Part shown: positions 17,418-25,965 of the stretch, one piece after another
Numbering within the stretch: position 1 is the stretch's first letter
How the letters are laid out: every line of letters starts with the position of its first letter
Source of the DNA: JABDLO01 sp041749255
GTDB lineage: Bacteria; Bacteroidota; Bacteroidia; Chitinophagales; Saprospiraceae
Direction of reading: 5' to 3'
Assembly (NCBI GenBank): GCA_041749255.1
Contig: JBGTBR010000028.1
Coordinates: forward strand, 1 to 64,000
Length of the DNA: 64,000 nucleotides
The notes under the pieces: generated by a model
The model's input: only the letters and a program-made list of their open reading frames with translations
What the model was told of the DNA's origin: nothing
Databases searched by the model: none
Translations under genes and position numbers: made by a program

Positions 17418-18758
17418 ATGAAGGATATGCATATACAGAACAGTAAAGTAGCCGTAGCTTTGGACATTGGCACTACAAAAATATGTGCCATTGCCGGAAG
17501 GCTCAATGAGTATGGCAAGATCGAAATCCTCGGAGTAGGCACCGTCAAGTCTGAGGGTGTGTCACGTGGAGTAGTGATCAACATCGATAAAACAGTGCGC
17601 TCAATTCGCGACGCTGTGGATATCGCAGAGAGGAATGCCAGTTTAAAAATTAAAAATGTTCACGTTGGCATTGCCGGTCAACACATAAAAAGTCTTCATC
17701 ACCATGGACTTTTGACACGTGACAATGCTTTGAATGAAATCAGCCAAGCTGATGTGGACAGACTTATTAAGGATATGCATAAGCTCGTGTTACCTCCTGG
17801 AGTTAAAATCCTTCACGTCATTCCGCAAGAATACACTGTCGATGATGAACGCGATATCATGGATCCTGTGGGAATGTCTGGAATCAGATTGGAAGCCAAT
17901 TTCCATATTATTACAGGACAGATTACTGCTTCCCGAAATCTTATGAAATGTGTAGAGAAAGCGGGTTTGGGCATTGCCAATTTAACTCTGGAGCCTATAG
18001 CTTCTTCTTCAGCAGTCCTCAATGGTGAAGAAATGGAAGCAGGAGTGGTACTGGTTGACATTGGTGGAGGAACGACTGATGTTACCGTTTTCAAAGATGG
18101 TATTATCAGGCATACAGGAGTGATTCCATTTGGAGGTCATGTTATAACCAAAGACATTCAGGCAGGATGCAGTGTGTTGATAAACCAGGCAGAAAAACTC
18201 AAGGTAAAATTTGGTTCTGCTCTCTCTGATGAGATATTTGATAACCGGATTATTACCATCCCGGGCATCAATGGTAGGGAGCCTTCAGAAATATCTGAAA
18301 AAAATCTGGCCAGGATCATCCAGGCCAGGGTAGAAGAGATTTTTGACCAGGTATTGTTTGAAATCAAACGTTCTGGTTATGAAGATAAGTTATTGGCGGG
18401 AATGGTACTTACCGGAGGGGGGTCTATGCTAAGGCACATAGATCTGCTCAGCAGCTACCATACTACCATGCATACAAGAATAGGCCATCCCATCGAACAT
18501 CTTGCTCACGGTTATACCAAACAGTTGGCAAGTCCTAAATACGCTACAGCAGTCGGGCTATTGAAAAATAGCATAGATAATGATCTCCACCAGGATTATG
18601 TAATAATGGATAAAAATGGAGAAGAGGAACCTGCCTTGGTAGGTGTGGAAATGGCTGAAGATACAGGCATTGCAACAAGAAAAGAGGACAATTGGTATAA
18701 AAAGTTTTTTGAAATGACCAAAGAGTTCTTTGATCCTAAGCCAGATTCTGATTTTTAA
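17418..18758 (+). CDS. ftsA: Cell division protein FtsA
   Basis: An actin-like ATPase of 446 residues that tethers FtsZ to the membrane. It carries the phosphate 1 motif ALDIGTTKICAIAGR (about 12-26), the SHS2 region GVSRGVVINIDKTVRSIRDAVD, the phosphate 2 motif VVLVDIGGGTTDVTVF and the adenosine motif GMVLTGGGSMLRHID. The C-terminus (NWYKKFFEMTKEFFD) could be the amphipathic membrane-targeting helix. ATG at 17418 lies just upstream of the conserved start; a second in-frame ATG follows three codons later (17427) and cannot be excluded. It is followed by ftsZ after 34 bases. Confidence 0.97.
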   Translation: MKDMHIQNSKVAVALDIGTTKICAIAGRLNEYGKIEILGVGTVKSEGVSRGVVINIDKTVRSIRDAVDIAERNASLKIKNVHVGIAGQHIKSLHHHGLLTRDNALNEISQADVDRLIKDMHKLVLPPGVKILHVIPQEYTVDDERDIMDPVGMSGIRLEANFHIITGQITASRNLMKCVEKAGLGIANLTLEPIASSSAVLNGEEMEAGVVLVDIGGGTTDVTVFKDGIIRHTGVIPFGGHVITKDIQAGCSVLINQAEKLKVKFGSALSDEIFDNRIITIPGINGREPSEISEKNLARIIQARVEEIFDQVLFEIKRSGYEDKLLAGMVLTGGGSMLRHIDLLSSYHTTMHTRIGHPIEHLAHGYTKQLASPKYATAVGLLKNSIDNDLHQDYVIMDKNGEEEPALVGVEMAEDTGIATRKEDNWYKKFFEMTKEFFDPKPDSDF

Positions 18759-18792
18759 CGAACTATTGATTAAACTTAAAAACTCATTTACT

Positions 18793-20235
18793 ATGTTATT
18801 CGATATACCAAATCACGAGAGCTCAATCATCAAGGTCATAGGCGTTGGTGGTGGAGGCGGCAATGCTGTAGGCCATATGTTCCGTCAGGGAATTAAAGGC
18901 GTAGATTTTGCCATTTGCAATACAGATCACCAGGCTATGGAAAACAGTCTTGTTGATTTTAAAATACAATTGGGTCCTAAACTTACAGAAGGTAGAGGGG
19001 CCGGCACCAAGCCCAATGTGGGTAAGGAAGCCTGTATTGAATCTATTGATGAAGTTCGCTCATTTGTAACCAATCAAACAAAAATGCTGTTTGTAACGGC
19101 TGGCATGGGAGGGGGTACCGGCACAGGTGCTGCTCCAATAATCGCCAAAGCAGCAAGGGAAGAAGGAATCCTTACTGTCGGAGTGGTTACACTTCCATTC
19201 AAGTTCGAAGGATTACCAAGACAACGGCAGGCTCTGGAAGGACTTGAACAACTTAAAGCAAATGTGGATGCCATTCTGGTGATTTCCAATGATAAACTAA
19301 GACAAATTCATGGAAATTTGACATTATCCGAAGCATTTGCTCAAGCAGATGAAATCCTCACTACCGCTGTAAAAGGTATTGCGGAAATCATTACCGTACC
19401 CGGCTATGTGAATGTAGATTTTGAAGATGTAAATACTGTCATGCGCCAGAGTGGAGTGGCCATTATGGGCAGTGCAACTGCTGAAGGAGAAGATAGAGCC
19501 AGACAAGCGGTTTCAGCGGCTTTAAATTCACCTCTTTTGGAAGATAATGATATTCGGGGTGCCCGACATATTCTTCTAAATATAACTTCAGGTACAGATG
19601 AAGTGACTATGGATGAGATAGGAGAAATCACCGATTATGTGCAGGAAGAAGCTGGTTACGGAACAGATCTTGTGTGGGGTAATTGCAGAGACGAATCGTT
19701 GGGACATAAAATCAGTGTCACCATTATCGCTACAGGCTTTGGGGAGGGAAAAAAGAAAGATAGAAATCCTGTAAAAGAGAAGATCGTAGTGGGATTGGAG
19801 GATGAACTCCCTGATGAAGATGGTATTTTTGCTAAAGGTTATGCTGAAGGCGATAAAAAATTTACGATCGATTTTGGTGAAGACGAAGTCAAACAAACCA
19901 TCGATGGTTTTGGGATTAAATCGACTCCGGTTGAGTCCCCTTTCGCCCAGGACAAGCCTTCTGTAAAGGAAAAGTCTGACTCTCCTCAAACTGAATTGAC
20001 AGAATTGGAAATGGAAAGGAGAAAATACCTGAGGTTGAAAACTTCTAAACAAATGGATAGCCCGCATGAGATAGCTGAAATGGAAAACACCCCCGCCTAT
20101 CAGCGACGCAAAGTAGAATTAGAACATAAAGATTCTGAAAAGCATGGCGGATATTCGCGCAATAAAGTTTCTGTCGATGATGATGGGCCTTTTATGAATA
20201 GCAACAACTCTTATTTGCATGACAATATTGACTGA
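18793..20235 (+). CDS. ftsZ: Cell division GTPase FtsZ
   Basis: The tubulin-like GTPase that forms the Z ring. With ATG 18793 (MLFDIPNHES) the product is 480 residues; an upstream TTA-rich in-frame extension to 18730 overlaps ftsA and is not conserved-looking, so it was rejected. Seen are the nucleotide loop VGGGGGNAV, the tubulin signature GGGTGTG at 106-112, and NVDFEDVNTVM (T7 region). The C-terminal linker is acidic and variable and ends in a conserved-looking block around PAYQRRKVELEH, the Bacteroidota counterpart of the C-terminal peptide for partner binding. An intrinsic terminator follows at 20296-20318, closing the cluster. Confidence 0.97.
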   Translation: MLFDIPNHESSIIKVIGVGGGGGNAVGHMFRQGIKGVDFAICNTDHQAMENSLVDFKIQLGPKLTEGRGAGTKPNVGKEACIESIDEVRSFVTNQTKMLFVTAGMGGGTGTGAAPIIAKAAREEGILTVGVVTLPFKFEGLPRQRQALEGLEQLKANVDAILVISNDKLRQIHGNLTLSEAFAQADEILTTAVKGIAEIITVPGYVNVDFEDVNTVMRQSGVAIMGSATAEGEDRARQAVSAALNSPLLEDNDIRGARHILLNITSGTDEVTMDEIGEITDYVQEEAGYGTDLVWGNCRDESLGHKISVTIIATGFGEGKKKDRNPVKEKIVVGLEDELPDEDGIFAKGYAEGDKKFTIDFGEDEVKQTIDGFGIKSTPVESPFAQDKPSVKEKSDSPQTELTELEMERRKYLRLKTSKQMDSPHEIAEMENTPAYQRRKVELEHKDSEKHGGYSRNKVSVDDDGPFMNSNNSYLHDNID

Positions 20236-20295
20236 GTAGTCAGTGCTTGATGTAAAAGATTTTTTATCCTTTAGCAATAGTGGTTTATTGTTGAG

Positions 20296-20318
20296 ATCCC
20301 GGCATGTCCGGGATTTTT
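20296..20318 (+). terminator. Intrinsic terminator after ftsZ
   Basis: ATCCCGG (20296-20302) and CCGGGAT (20308-20314) form a perfect 7-bp GC-rich stem with a 5-base loop, followed by TTTT to 20318. It lies about 60 bases after the ftsZ stop and closes the dcw cluster. Confidence 0.85.
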
Positions 20319-20345
20319 CATTTATTGTCGGTGTTGAGAAGTTAA

Positions 20346-20381
20346 GGTTAAGGATAAGGTTGAGGATGAGGTTGAGGATGA
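20346..20381. repeat. Tandem 12-bp repeat, three units
   Basis: Units of GGTTRAGGATRA: one variant copy GGTTAAGGATAA (20346-20357) and two exact copies of GGTTGAGGATGA (20358-20369 and 20370-20381). It probably arose by slippage. Confidence 0.85.
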
Positions 20382-20463
20382 GGTTTTTAGCTTTTAGCAT
20401 TTATTATTAGCTATTAGCTATTCGCAATAAATATGTCAATAACCAAATAACTTCGACAGGTAT

Positions 20464-20508
20464 GAAGGTCGGAAAGTCGAAGGTCGGAAAGTCGAAGGTC
20501 AGAAAGTT
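20464..20508. repeat. Tandem 15-bp repeat, three units
   Basis: GAAGGTCGGAAAGTC occurs twice exactly (20464-20478, 20479-20493) and a third time with two changes (20494-20508). It lies in the gene-free interval after ftsZ. Confidence 0.88.
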
Positions 20509-20763
20509 GAAAGTTAACTAAAACCAAAACTAAAACCATTTGCTAATGGATACGAACTACGCGCTAAATAGGTCGAAGGGTTTCAATGTGGGAAAGATAA
20601 CATTGACAGTTCACTGTACACCGTACACTGTTGACATTCAATGGATTTGGCTCGTGAACTCCATTGGTATCACAATCCTTCAAATTAATGAAAGAATCAT
20701 TTTCAAGGAACCATGCCGAATTTGAACCCAAAATTTCTTATACAAACTGTAGGTAACTACTGA

Positions 20764-21213
20764 TCACAAACGACTTTCCTGGATGCTCATCAAATAGGCA
20801 ATGATTTCAGCCAACCGACCTTTGATCTCTTCTTCCTTTAAATATTCACCCTCAGAAAATACCTCACCCCATATCGGCATATCTCTTGAGCCATGGGCTT
20901 CAACCATTTTTCTGCCATCGATAATGTTGGCAATTTCTAAAATGGGAAATTCAGTCATCTTCCGATCTAAAACAATTCTTGTCAAATCAAAGGGTTGCCT
21001 GGTAAGGTCATCCATTTTAAGTCCTTTGCCATCTTCTCCATGACATGAACTACAATAATTCATATAATGCTCTTTTCCGATTTTCGCCTGTGCTGCTCTT
21101 GACCCTTTAGGTGGACCCTGGCTACAACTTAATATAAATACACTTGCAATGAAACCGGTTAAGGCAAGAACCCATTTTGACCTCCTTTTTGCTTTAAAAA
21201 TAATTTTTTTCAT
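20764..21213 (-). CDS. Class I c-type cytochrome, lipoprotein
   Basis: A 149-residue monohaem cytochrome c. The basic N-terminus and hydrophobic stretch end in ILSC, a lipobox with Cys30 as the lipidation site, so it should be membrane-anchored on the periplasmic side. The haem motif is CSSCH (Cys54, Cys57, His58), and Met112 in RDMPIWG is the likely sixth ligand. It would carry electrons near the respiratory chain, but no oxidase genes are adjacent and the partner is unknown. It is a single gene convergent with ftsZ. Confidence 0.87.
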   Translation of the reverse strand: MKKIIFKAKRRSKWVLALTGFIASVFILSCSQGPPKGSRAAQAKIGKEHYMNYCSSCHGEDGKGLKMDDLTRQPFDLTRIVLDRKMTEFPILEIANIIDGRKMVEAHGSRDMPIWGEVFSEGEYLKEEEIKGRLAEIIAYLMSIQESRL

Positions 21214-21593
21214 AATTACAATTTTGATTGGTGAAATGATAGAATAAATACAACATAATATTATAATAGATTTTAAATATCACAAATGATGTATTAAGGT
21301 ACTGAATAATGATCGATATCATGCTATTAGAAACCAATATGAAAAAATTGTATTTCAAAAATGCTTCAATGTGATTGATAATGAAAAGATAAGAGCGAAT
21401 ATTTTTATGTGAAAAACAGGTTCGTCACTAAAGGTGGATGTAATATTAAAATATGTTGCCATTAGGACATGTAACTACACAACATCTTTTATTTTTACAC
21501 ATCATTTGACCCTTTTAATAATACTATTTTGTCAGGTCAATGAAAAGTATTTACACTTATTTGTGGTATGGGTTGTAATAAAGCAAGGTTTAT
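21214..21593. other. Divergent intergenic region, no gene seen
   Basis: 380 bases of AT-rich DNA between the divergent cytochrome and gpmI genes. It should hold both promoters, but no clear TAnnTTTG box with a -33 partner was identified. A short frame at 21434-21709 overlaps the gpmI start and is not supported. Confidence 0.5.
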
Positions 21594-23132
21594 ATGAAGG
21601 AAAAGAAAAGAGTAGCACTTGTCATATTGGATGGTTGGGGACATGGTCAGGATCCGGAGAGATCAGCTATAGCAAAAGCATATACTCCATTTATCGATTC
21701 TCTTTATGAAATATTACCCAATGCTGAATTGGTCACCTATGGAGAGGAAGTGGGTCTGCCGGAAGGACAAATGGGTAACTCCGAGGTAGGCCATTTAAAT
21801 ATTGGTGCTGGTAGAGTAGTTTATCAGGAACTGGCGAGGATCAATAAGAGTATCAAAGAAAGAGAGTTGGACCAGAATCCAGTTCTGATGGATGCGATAC
21901 AATACGCCATCAAAAATAATAAGCCTATACATTTAATTGGCCTGGTATCCGATGGTGGTGTGCATTCTCACATCAACCATATCATTGGATTATGTGATAT
22001 TTTGAGCAGATATCCCAACTTGAAAGTCTATATTCATGCATTTCTGGATGGCAGAGACACAGATCCTACGAGTGGAGCCGGATATCTCCAGGCACTCCAC
22101 AACCACATTGAAGGCAGCAATGCAAAACTCATCACTGTGATCGGCAGGTATTATGCCATGGACAGGGATAAGCGTTGGGAAAGAATTGCGAGAGCCTACC
22201 ATTTACTGGTAGAGGGTATTGGTTTAGAGGCTGATGATTTGGTTGATGCTGTCAAAAGTTACTATGCTTTGAACAAGACTGATGAGTTTATGGAACCCAT
22301 TATTTTAAAAGATGGAGGAAGAGATGGGTTAATCCAACAAAGGGATGTAGTATTATTTTTTAATTTCAGGACTGACAGACCCAGACAGTTAGCAGAGGCT
22401 TTTATTAAAACCGATTTCCCTCATCTGGATATGAAAAAAATGGATCTTTATTTCTGCACTATGACAGAATACGACAAGAGTTATGATAATGTCCACATAT
22501 TATTTCTAAAAGATGACCTAAAGAAAACGCTGGGTGAAATAATCTCCGAAAATGGACTTACTCAAGTAAGGATAGCGGAAACTGAAAAGTATCCGCATGT
22601 TACATATTTTTTTTCTGGAGGGAGAGAACAGGAATTTCGTGGTGAATCAAGAATACTTATTCAGTCTCCGAAAGTAGCCACATATGATCTGAAACCAGAG
22701 ATGAGTGCCGAAGAGGTTACGAATGCATTGATTGAAAATATTCGAAGCAGCTATCCTGATTTTATTTGCCTCAACTATGCCAATGCAGATATGGTAGGGC
22801 ATACAGGTGTTTTCATAGCAGCCATGAAAGCTGCAGAAACTGTAGACTCCTGCCTGCACAAATTAATTTTAGAATTGGAAAAGCATAAATATTATTACAT
22901 AATCATTGCCGATCATGGAAATGCTGATATGTTGATCAATCCAGATGGATCTCCTAATACATCCCATACAACCAATCCTGTACCTATTTTTGTAGGAGGC
23001 AGGGACATCGCTATAACTTCACATGATGTGGTGAATGGTAAATTGAGCGACATAGCTCCTACAATTCTGTATTTAATGGATATTGAGGCTCCTCCGGAAA
23101 TGACGGGTAATATTCTTATTTTTAAAAAATGA
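21594..23132 (+). CDS. gpmI: Cofactor-independent phosphoglycerate mutase
   Basis: GpmI interconverts 3- and 2-phosphoglycerate in glycolysis using two Mn ions and a phosphoserine intermediate. The 512-residue protein shows the N-terminal metal site ILDGWGHG, the catalytic Ser63 in GQMGNSEVGHLNIGAGRVVYQ, the phosphate-binding HIHAFLDGRDTDP segment (read here as VYIHAFLDGRDTDP), GRYYAMDRDKRW, FFNFRTDRPRQL and the late metal ligands in NYANADMVGHTG and IIADHGNADM. Length is normal. It is transcribed alone and convergent with the response regulator gene, with 19 bases between stops. Confidence 0.97.
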   Translation: MKEKKRVALVILDGWGHGQDPERSAIAKAYTPFIDSLYEILPNAELVTYGEEVGLPEGQMGNSEVGHLNIGAGRVVYQELARINKSIKERELDQNPVLMDAIQYAIKNNKPIHLIGLVSDGGVHSHINHIIGLCDILSRYPNLKVYIHAFLDGRDTDPTSGAGYLQALHNHIEGSNAKLITVIGRYYAMDRDKRWERIARAYHLLVEGIGLEADDLVDAVKSYYALNKTDEFMEPIILKDGGRDGLIQQRDVVLFFNFRTDRPRQLAEAFIKTDFPHLDMKKMDLYFCTMTEYDKSYDNVHILFLKDDLKKTLGEIISENGLTQVRIAETEKYPHVTYFFSGGREQEFRGESRILIQSPKVATYDLKPEMSAEEVTNALIENIRSSYPDFICLNYANADMVGHTGVFIAAMKAAETVDSCLHKLILELEKHKYYYIIIADHGNADMLINPDGSPNTSHTTNPVPIFVGGRDIAITSHDVVNGKLSDIAPTILYLMDIEAPPEMTGNILIFKK

Positions 23133-23151
23133 GGATATTGTGTTAGACTTT

Positions 23152-23751
23152 TTATCTAAGCCTTACTATTAATTCATTTCTACTTTTCACCTCCATTTTT
23201 ATGAATATATTCTTTATATGGGTTTTTACCGTATTCAGAGAAATGAATAATTCATCTCCTATTTCTTTATTAGATTTTCCGTGCCAGATCAATTCGACAA
23301 TTTTAAATTCCATATTAGTGAGTTGTTGATCCATAAGTGAATCAACTTTATCCTTTAAAAGAATATGCATATTCTTTTCTGCAGTATACCGGTATATAGC
23401 TATTTCAATGGTTGTTAACAGATCTTTATCTTTAAAGGGTTTGACGATATAACCATAAGGCATAGTGGGTTTAGCACGCTCTAAAGTGAGTTTGTCACTG
23501 AAAGATGTAAGGTAAATAAAGGGTATTTTATAAGTATTTCGGATAATATGTGCTATGTCAATGCCGTCCTTATCTCCTTTGAGGGCAATGTCCAATAATA
23601 CAAGATCGGGATATCTGCTATTTAACATATCAATAGCTTTTGTACTGGAGTAGGCTTTTCCCGCTACTTCATAATTGTGAATGCTTAATACCCGTTCAAT
23701 ATCATCAGCTATAATAGGTTCATCTTCTACTATAAGTATTCTCTCTGACAT
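23152..23751 (-). CDS. LuxR/NarL-family response regulator
   Basis: A 199-residue regulator: receiver domain with acidic pocket at residues 10-11, phospho-acceptor Asp54 (LVLLDIALKG) and the late Lys in VKPFKD, then a LuxR-type helix-turn-helix from about residue 140 (LTNMEFKIVELIWHGKSNKEIGDELFISLNTVKTHIKNIF). It should bind DNA when phosphorylated. The gene begins three bases after the sensor kinase gene on the same strand, so the two form one operon and almost certainly one two-component system. The regulated genes cannot be told from the sequence. Confidence 0.93.
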   Translation of the reverse strand: MSERILIVEDEPIIADDIERVLSIHNYEVAGKAYSSTKAIDMLNSRYPDLVLLDIALKGDKDGIDIAHIIRNTYKIPFIYLTSFSDKLTLERAKPTMPYGYIVKPFKDKDLLTTIEIAIYRYTAEKNMHILLKDKVDSLMDQQLTNMEFKIVELIWHGKSNKEIGDELFISLNTVKTHIKNIFIKMEVKSRNELIVRLR

Positions 23752-23754
23752 TTT

Positions 23755-25620
23755 TTAAGCAGCTTTTTGATAATCGCGTATGATGAGTTGAACAGAAGTG
23801 CCTTCTGAGGTTTCTATTTGAATCTCAGCTTCTAATTTCTCAGCAAGCGATTGAATAAGTTTTTGGCCAAAACTTTTTTTCTCTTTTGAGGCTATCAGGT
23901 CAATACCGATACCATTGTCTTCTACTTTAAAAATTAGTTTTCCATTTTCTTCTTTTAAAGTCACGGTCAACAACGCATCTTTTTTTTCTTTAAACGCATG
24001 TTTTAAAGCATTGCTGATCAGTTCATTAGCAATAAGACCGAGCGGGATTACGGTATCGATATCCAGATAAAGGTCTTCAATGTTAGATTGCAGTTTTACT
24101 TCTTCAGAATGTATATTGTACGCTTCGAAAAGTCCTTCAATTAAATGGGTAAAGTAATCCTTCATGTCTACTCCTGTCAAATTGTCATCACGGTAAAGAT
24201 TTTGATGAAGAAGAGCCATCGAATGTACTCTGTTTCTTCCTTCGGCAATTGCTTTCACGGCACTTTCGTCTTCGATGTAGTGAGATTGTAATTTGAGAAG
24301 GCTGGAAATAACCTGAAGATTATTTTTTACGCGATGATGGATCTCTCTGAGGAGAATATTTTTTTCTTCAAGGGCATGGCTGATTTGCCTGTTTTTATCT
24401 TGAAGTTGACGATTTGCTCTCATTTTGACGCGTTGTGCCCGTATAGCCAAAAGCAATACACTTATAACCCCAAACAGGACAGTTAAAAGAAACCAGAAAA
24501 CGGTAGACGATTGTTTTATTTTAAGGTCTTTCAATTCGTTATTGGCAGTTAGAAGTGCAATTTCCTGCTCTTTTTTTTGAGATTCAAATCGAGTGAGAGC
24601 ATCAATGAGATTTTTGTCCTTTTCATCACTTAGAAGACTGTCCTTTAATGATGTATGCTCTTTCATATATGAATATGCCAACCTGTAGTTTCCCAGAGCT
24701 TCATAGCTGAGTGTGAGATCTTTGAGTATTTCTTTTTCTTCAGGCTTAAAATTGTTAGTCCTTGCCAGCATGAGTGCGTCATGTAAAAATGCAATAGCTG
24801 ATTGTGGTTTTTTTTGTAGAAGGTGGATGGAACCAATACCTTTTTTTGCCATACATCTCGTGAAATTATCCAACATGTCTTCTTCCTTAAGTACTTCCCG
24901 GTAGAGCTTTTCAGACTCTGCCATTTTATCTACCATTTTCAACGTATTGGCATAATTCACTTTAGCCATATTGTAGAAATTAAGAGGAAAAGACTGTTCG
25001 GGTATTTGCATTACCTTTTCGAGCATGATTTCACTATTGATATAATCACCTTTGCGGTAATGAATGTTACTTAAATTATTCAGGCTGTAAATTTGACGGG
25101 TAAGGTCGTTTCTTAAGACGGCCAATTGGTAGGATTTATCAAAATATATTATTGCCAAAGAATCCCTTTCCGTACCCTCATATATGGCACCCAATGCATT
25201 GTACACGGAAGTGAGTGCAGTGGAATCCTTATGTGTATCAAAATATTTCTCACCTTCTAAAAATTTTTCAAGGGCTTCATTGAATCTGCCCAAGGCTGTA
25301 TAAGCATTACCTTCGTATATTAAAGAAACAGCATGCATCCTATCTTTTCCTGCTAATAGGGCATGTTTACCCAGCTCACGGGTATATTCAAGTGCTTTTT
25401 CAGGATTTTCAAATATGGTAATCCTCCTTAGTTGATCGTATAGTACCATGCGAACTGAATCTGTTTGGCTTTCCTTTAATAGGTTTAATAGACTGTCTTC
25501 TTTTATCTGTTTTTCTGAAAGAGAATTGACACTCTGCCCAGACAGATGTGGTATAAAACTCAATATGATAAGTAAAAGAACTGCCTTCAATGGGTTTAGA
25601 AACCTATTCTGTGCCATCAT
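23755..25620 (-). CDS. TPR-containing sensor histidine kinase (HisKA_2 type)
   Basis: A 621-residue kinase with a signal peptide (about 1-29), a long outer region of tetratricopeptide-like helical repeats (about 40-340), a single membrane segment (about 375-395), a short coiled linker, and a cytoplasmic kinase. The dimerisation domain has LLREIHHRVKNNLQVISSLLKLQ, with the acceptor His at about 428, typical of HisKA_2/HWE-type kinases. It is followed by an ATPase domain with LIANELISNALKHAF (N box) and VEDNGIGID. The TPR domain would lie in the periplasm and sense an unknown signal. Its partner regulator follows after three bases; a small possible gene lies 44 bases upstream. Confidence 0.92.
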   Translation of the reverse strand: MMAQNRFLNPLKAVLLLIILSFIPHLSGQSVNSLSEKQIKEDSLLNLLKESQTDSVRMVLYDQLRRITIFENPEKALEYTRELGKHALLAGKDRMHAVSLIYEGNAYTALGRFNEALEKFLEGEKYFDTHKDSTALTSVYNALGAIYEGTERDSLAIIYFDKSYQLAVLRNDLTRQIYSLNNLSNIHYRKGDYINSEIMLEKVMQIPEQSFPLNFYNMAKVNYANTLKMVDKMAESEKLYREVLKEEDMLDNFTRCMAKKGIGSIHLLQKKPQSAIAFLHDALMLARTNNFKPEEKEILKDLTLSYEALGNYRLAYSYMKEHTSLKDSLLSDEKDKNLIDALTRFESQKKEQEIALLTANNELKDLKIKQSSTVFWFLLTVLFGVISVLLLAIRAQRVKMRANRQLQDKNRQISHALEEKNILLREIHHRVKNNLQVISSLLKLQSHYIEDESAVKAIAEGRNRVHSMALLHQNLYRDDNLTGVDMKDYFTHLIEGLFEAYNIHSEEVKLQSNIEDLYLDIDTVIPLGLIANELISNALKHAFKEKKDALLTVTLKEENGKLIFKVEDNGIGIDLIASKEKKSFGQKLIQSLAEKLEAEIQIETSEGTSVQLIIRDYQKAA

Positions 25621-25664
25621 GATGTACTTTTTTTATGATGTGGTCGGCTCTCAAAAATATAATA

Positions 25665-25832
25665 TTAGTCTTTAGATTCCAGATTTTTTGCTATCATTTC
25701 TTCAATATCTTTTAATTCCTGTTCTAGTTGATCATATAGAAGCGGAGTTTTATCAGGTTTCGATTGGTTGAATTTGTCTGTTAACACAATCACTTTTCCT
25801 TTTTTATTTTTCTGATCTTTTTTGTCCTTCAT
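25665..25832 (-). CDS. Possible small protein (55 residues) upstream of the sensor kinase
   Basis: An open frame of 55 codons with ATG at 25832 on the minus strand. The product is very charged: a lysine-rich start (MKDKKDQKNKKGKV), then IVLTDKFNQSKPDKTP and a helical acidic tail (YDQLEQELKDIEEMIAKNLESKD). It is on the same strand as the sensor kinase, 44 bases upstream, so it could be the first gene of that operon. The composition looks like a real small protein rather than random sequence, but no family was recognised. Confidence 0.5.
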   Translation of the reverse strand: MKDKKDQKNKKGKVIVLTDKFNQSKPDKTPLLYDQLEQELKDIEEMIAKNLESKD

Positions 25833-25965
25833 TATAGATACGCTTTCTAATATTCTGCAAATATTGAAAGTGCAACACTCATAAAATTCACTCCTTTGGG
25901 TGATTATTAACCAAAATACAAACTACACTTTTGTTTTTATTACGACTCATTAAAACCCAGATTAT
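25833..25965. other. Divergent intergenic region
   Basis: 133 bases between the kinase operon and the plus-strand envelope gene. On the minus strand, AAAGGAG precedes an 11-codon frame starting at 25882; on the plus strand CACTTTTG (25926-25933) is one base off the -7 consensus. Neither is strong enough to annotate further. Confidence 0.35.

Larger units (their letters stand above)
20319..20763. other. Gene-free stretch with short tandem repeats
   Basis: This gap between the ftsZ terminator and the convergent cytochrome gene holds two tandem repeats (listed separately), TAGCTATTAGCTATT near 20408-20422 and a near-palindromic GTTCACTGTACACC...GTACACTGTTGAC segment near 20609-20635. A 61-codon frame at 20540-20725 has no family features. 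No gene is supported. Confidence 0.55.

Noticed and set aside
18730..18792. N-terminal extension of ftsZ
   Set aside because: It overlaps ftsA, is hydrophobic and unlike FtsZ N-termini; ATG 18793 fits the family.
20540..20725. 61-codon frame in the gap after ftsZ
   Set aside because: It lies in repeat-rich, gene-free DNA and has no family features.
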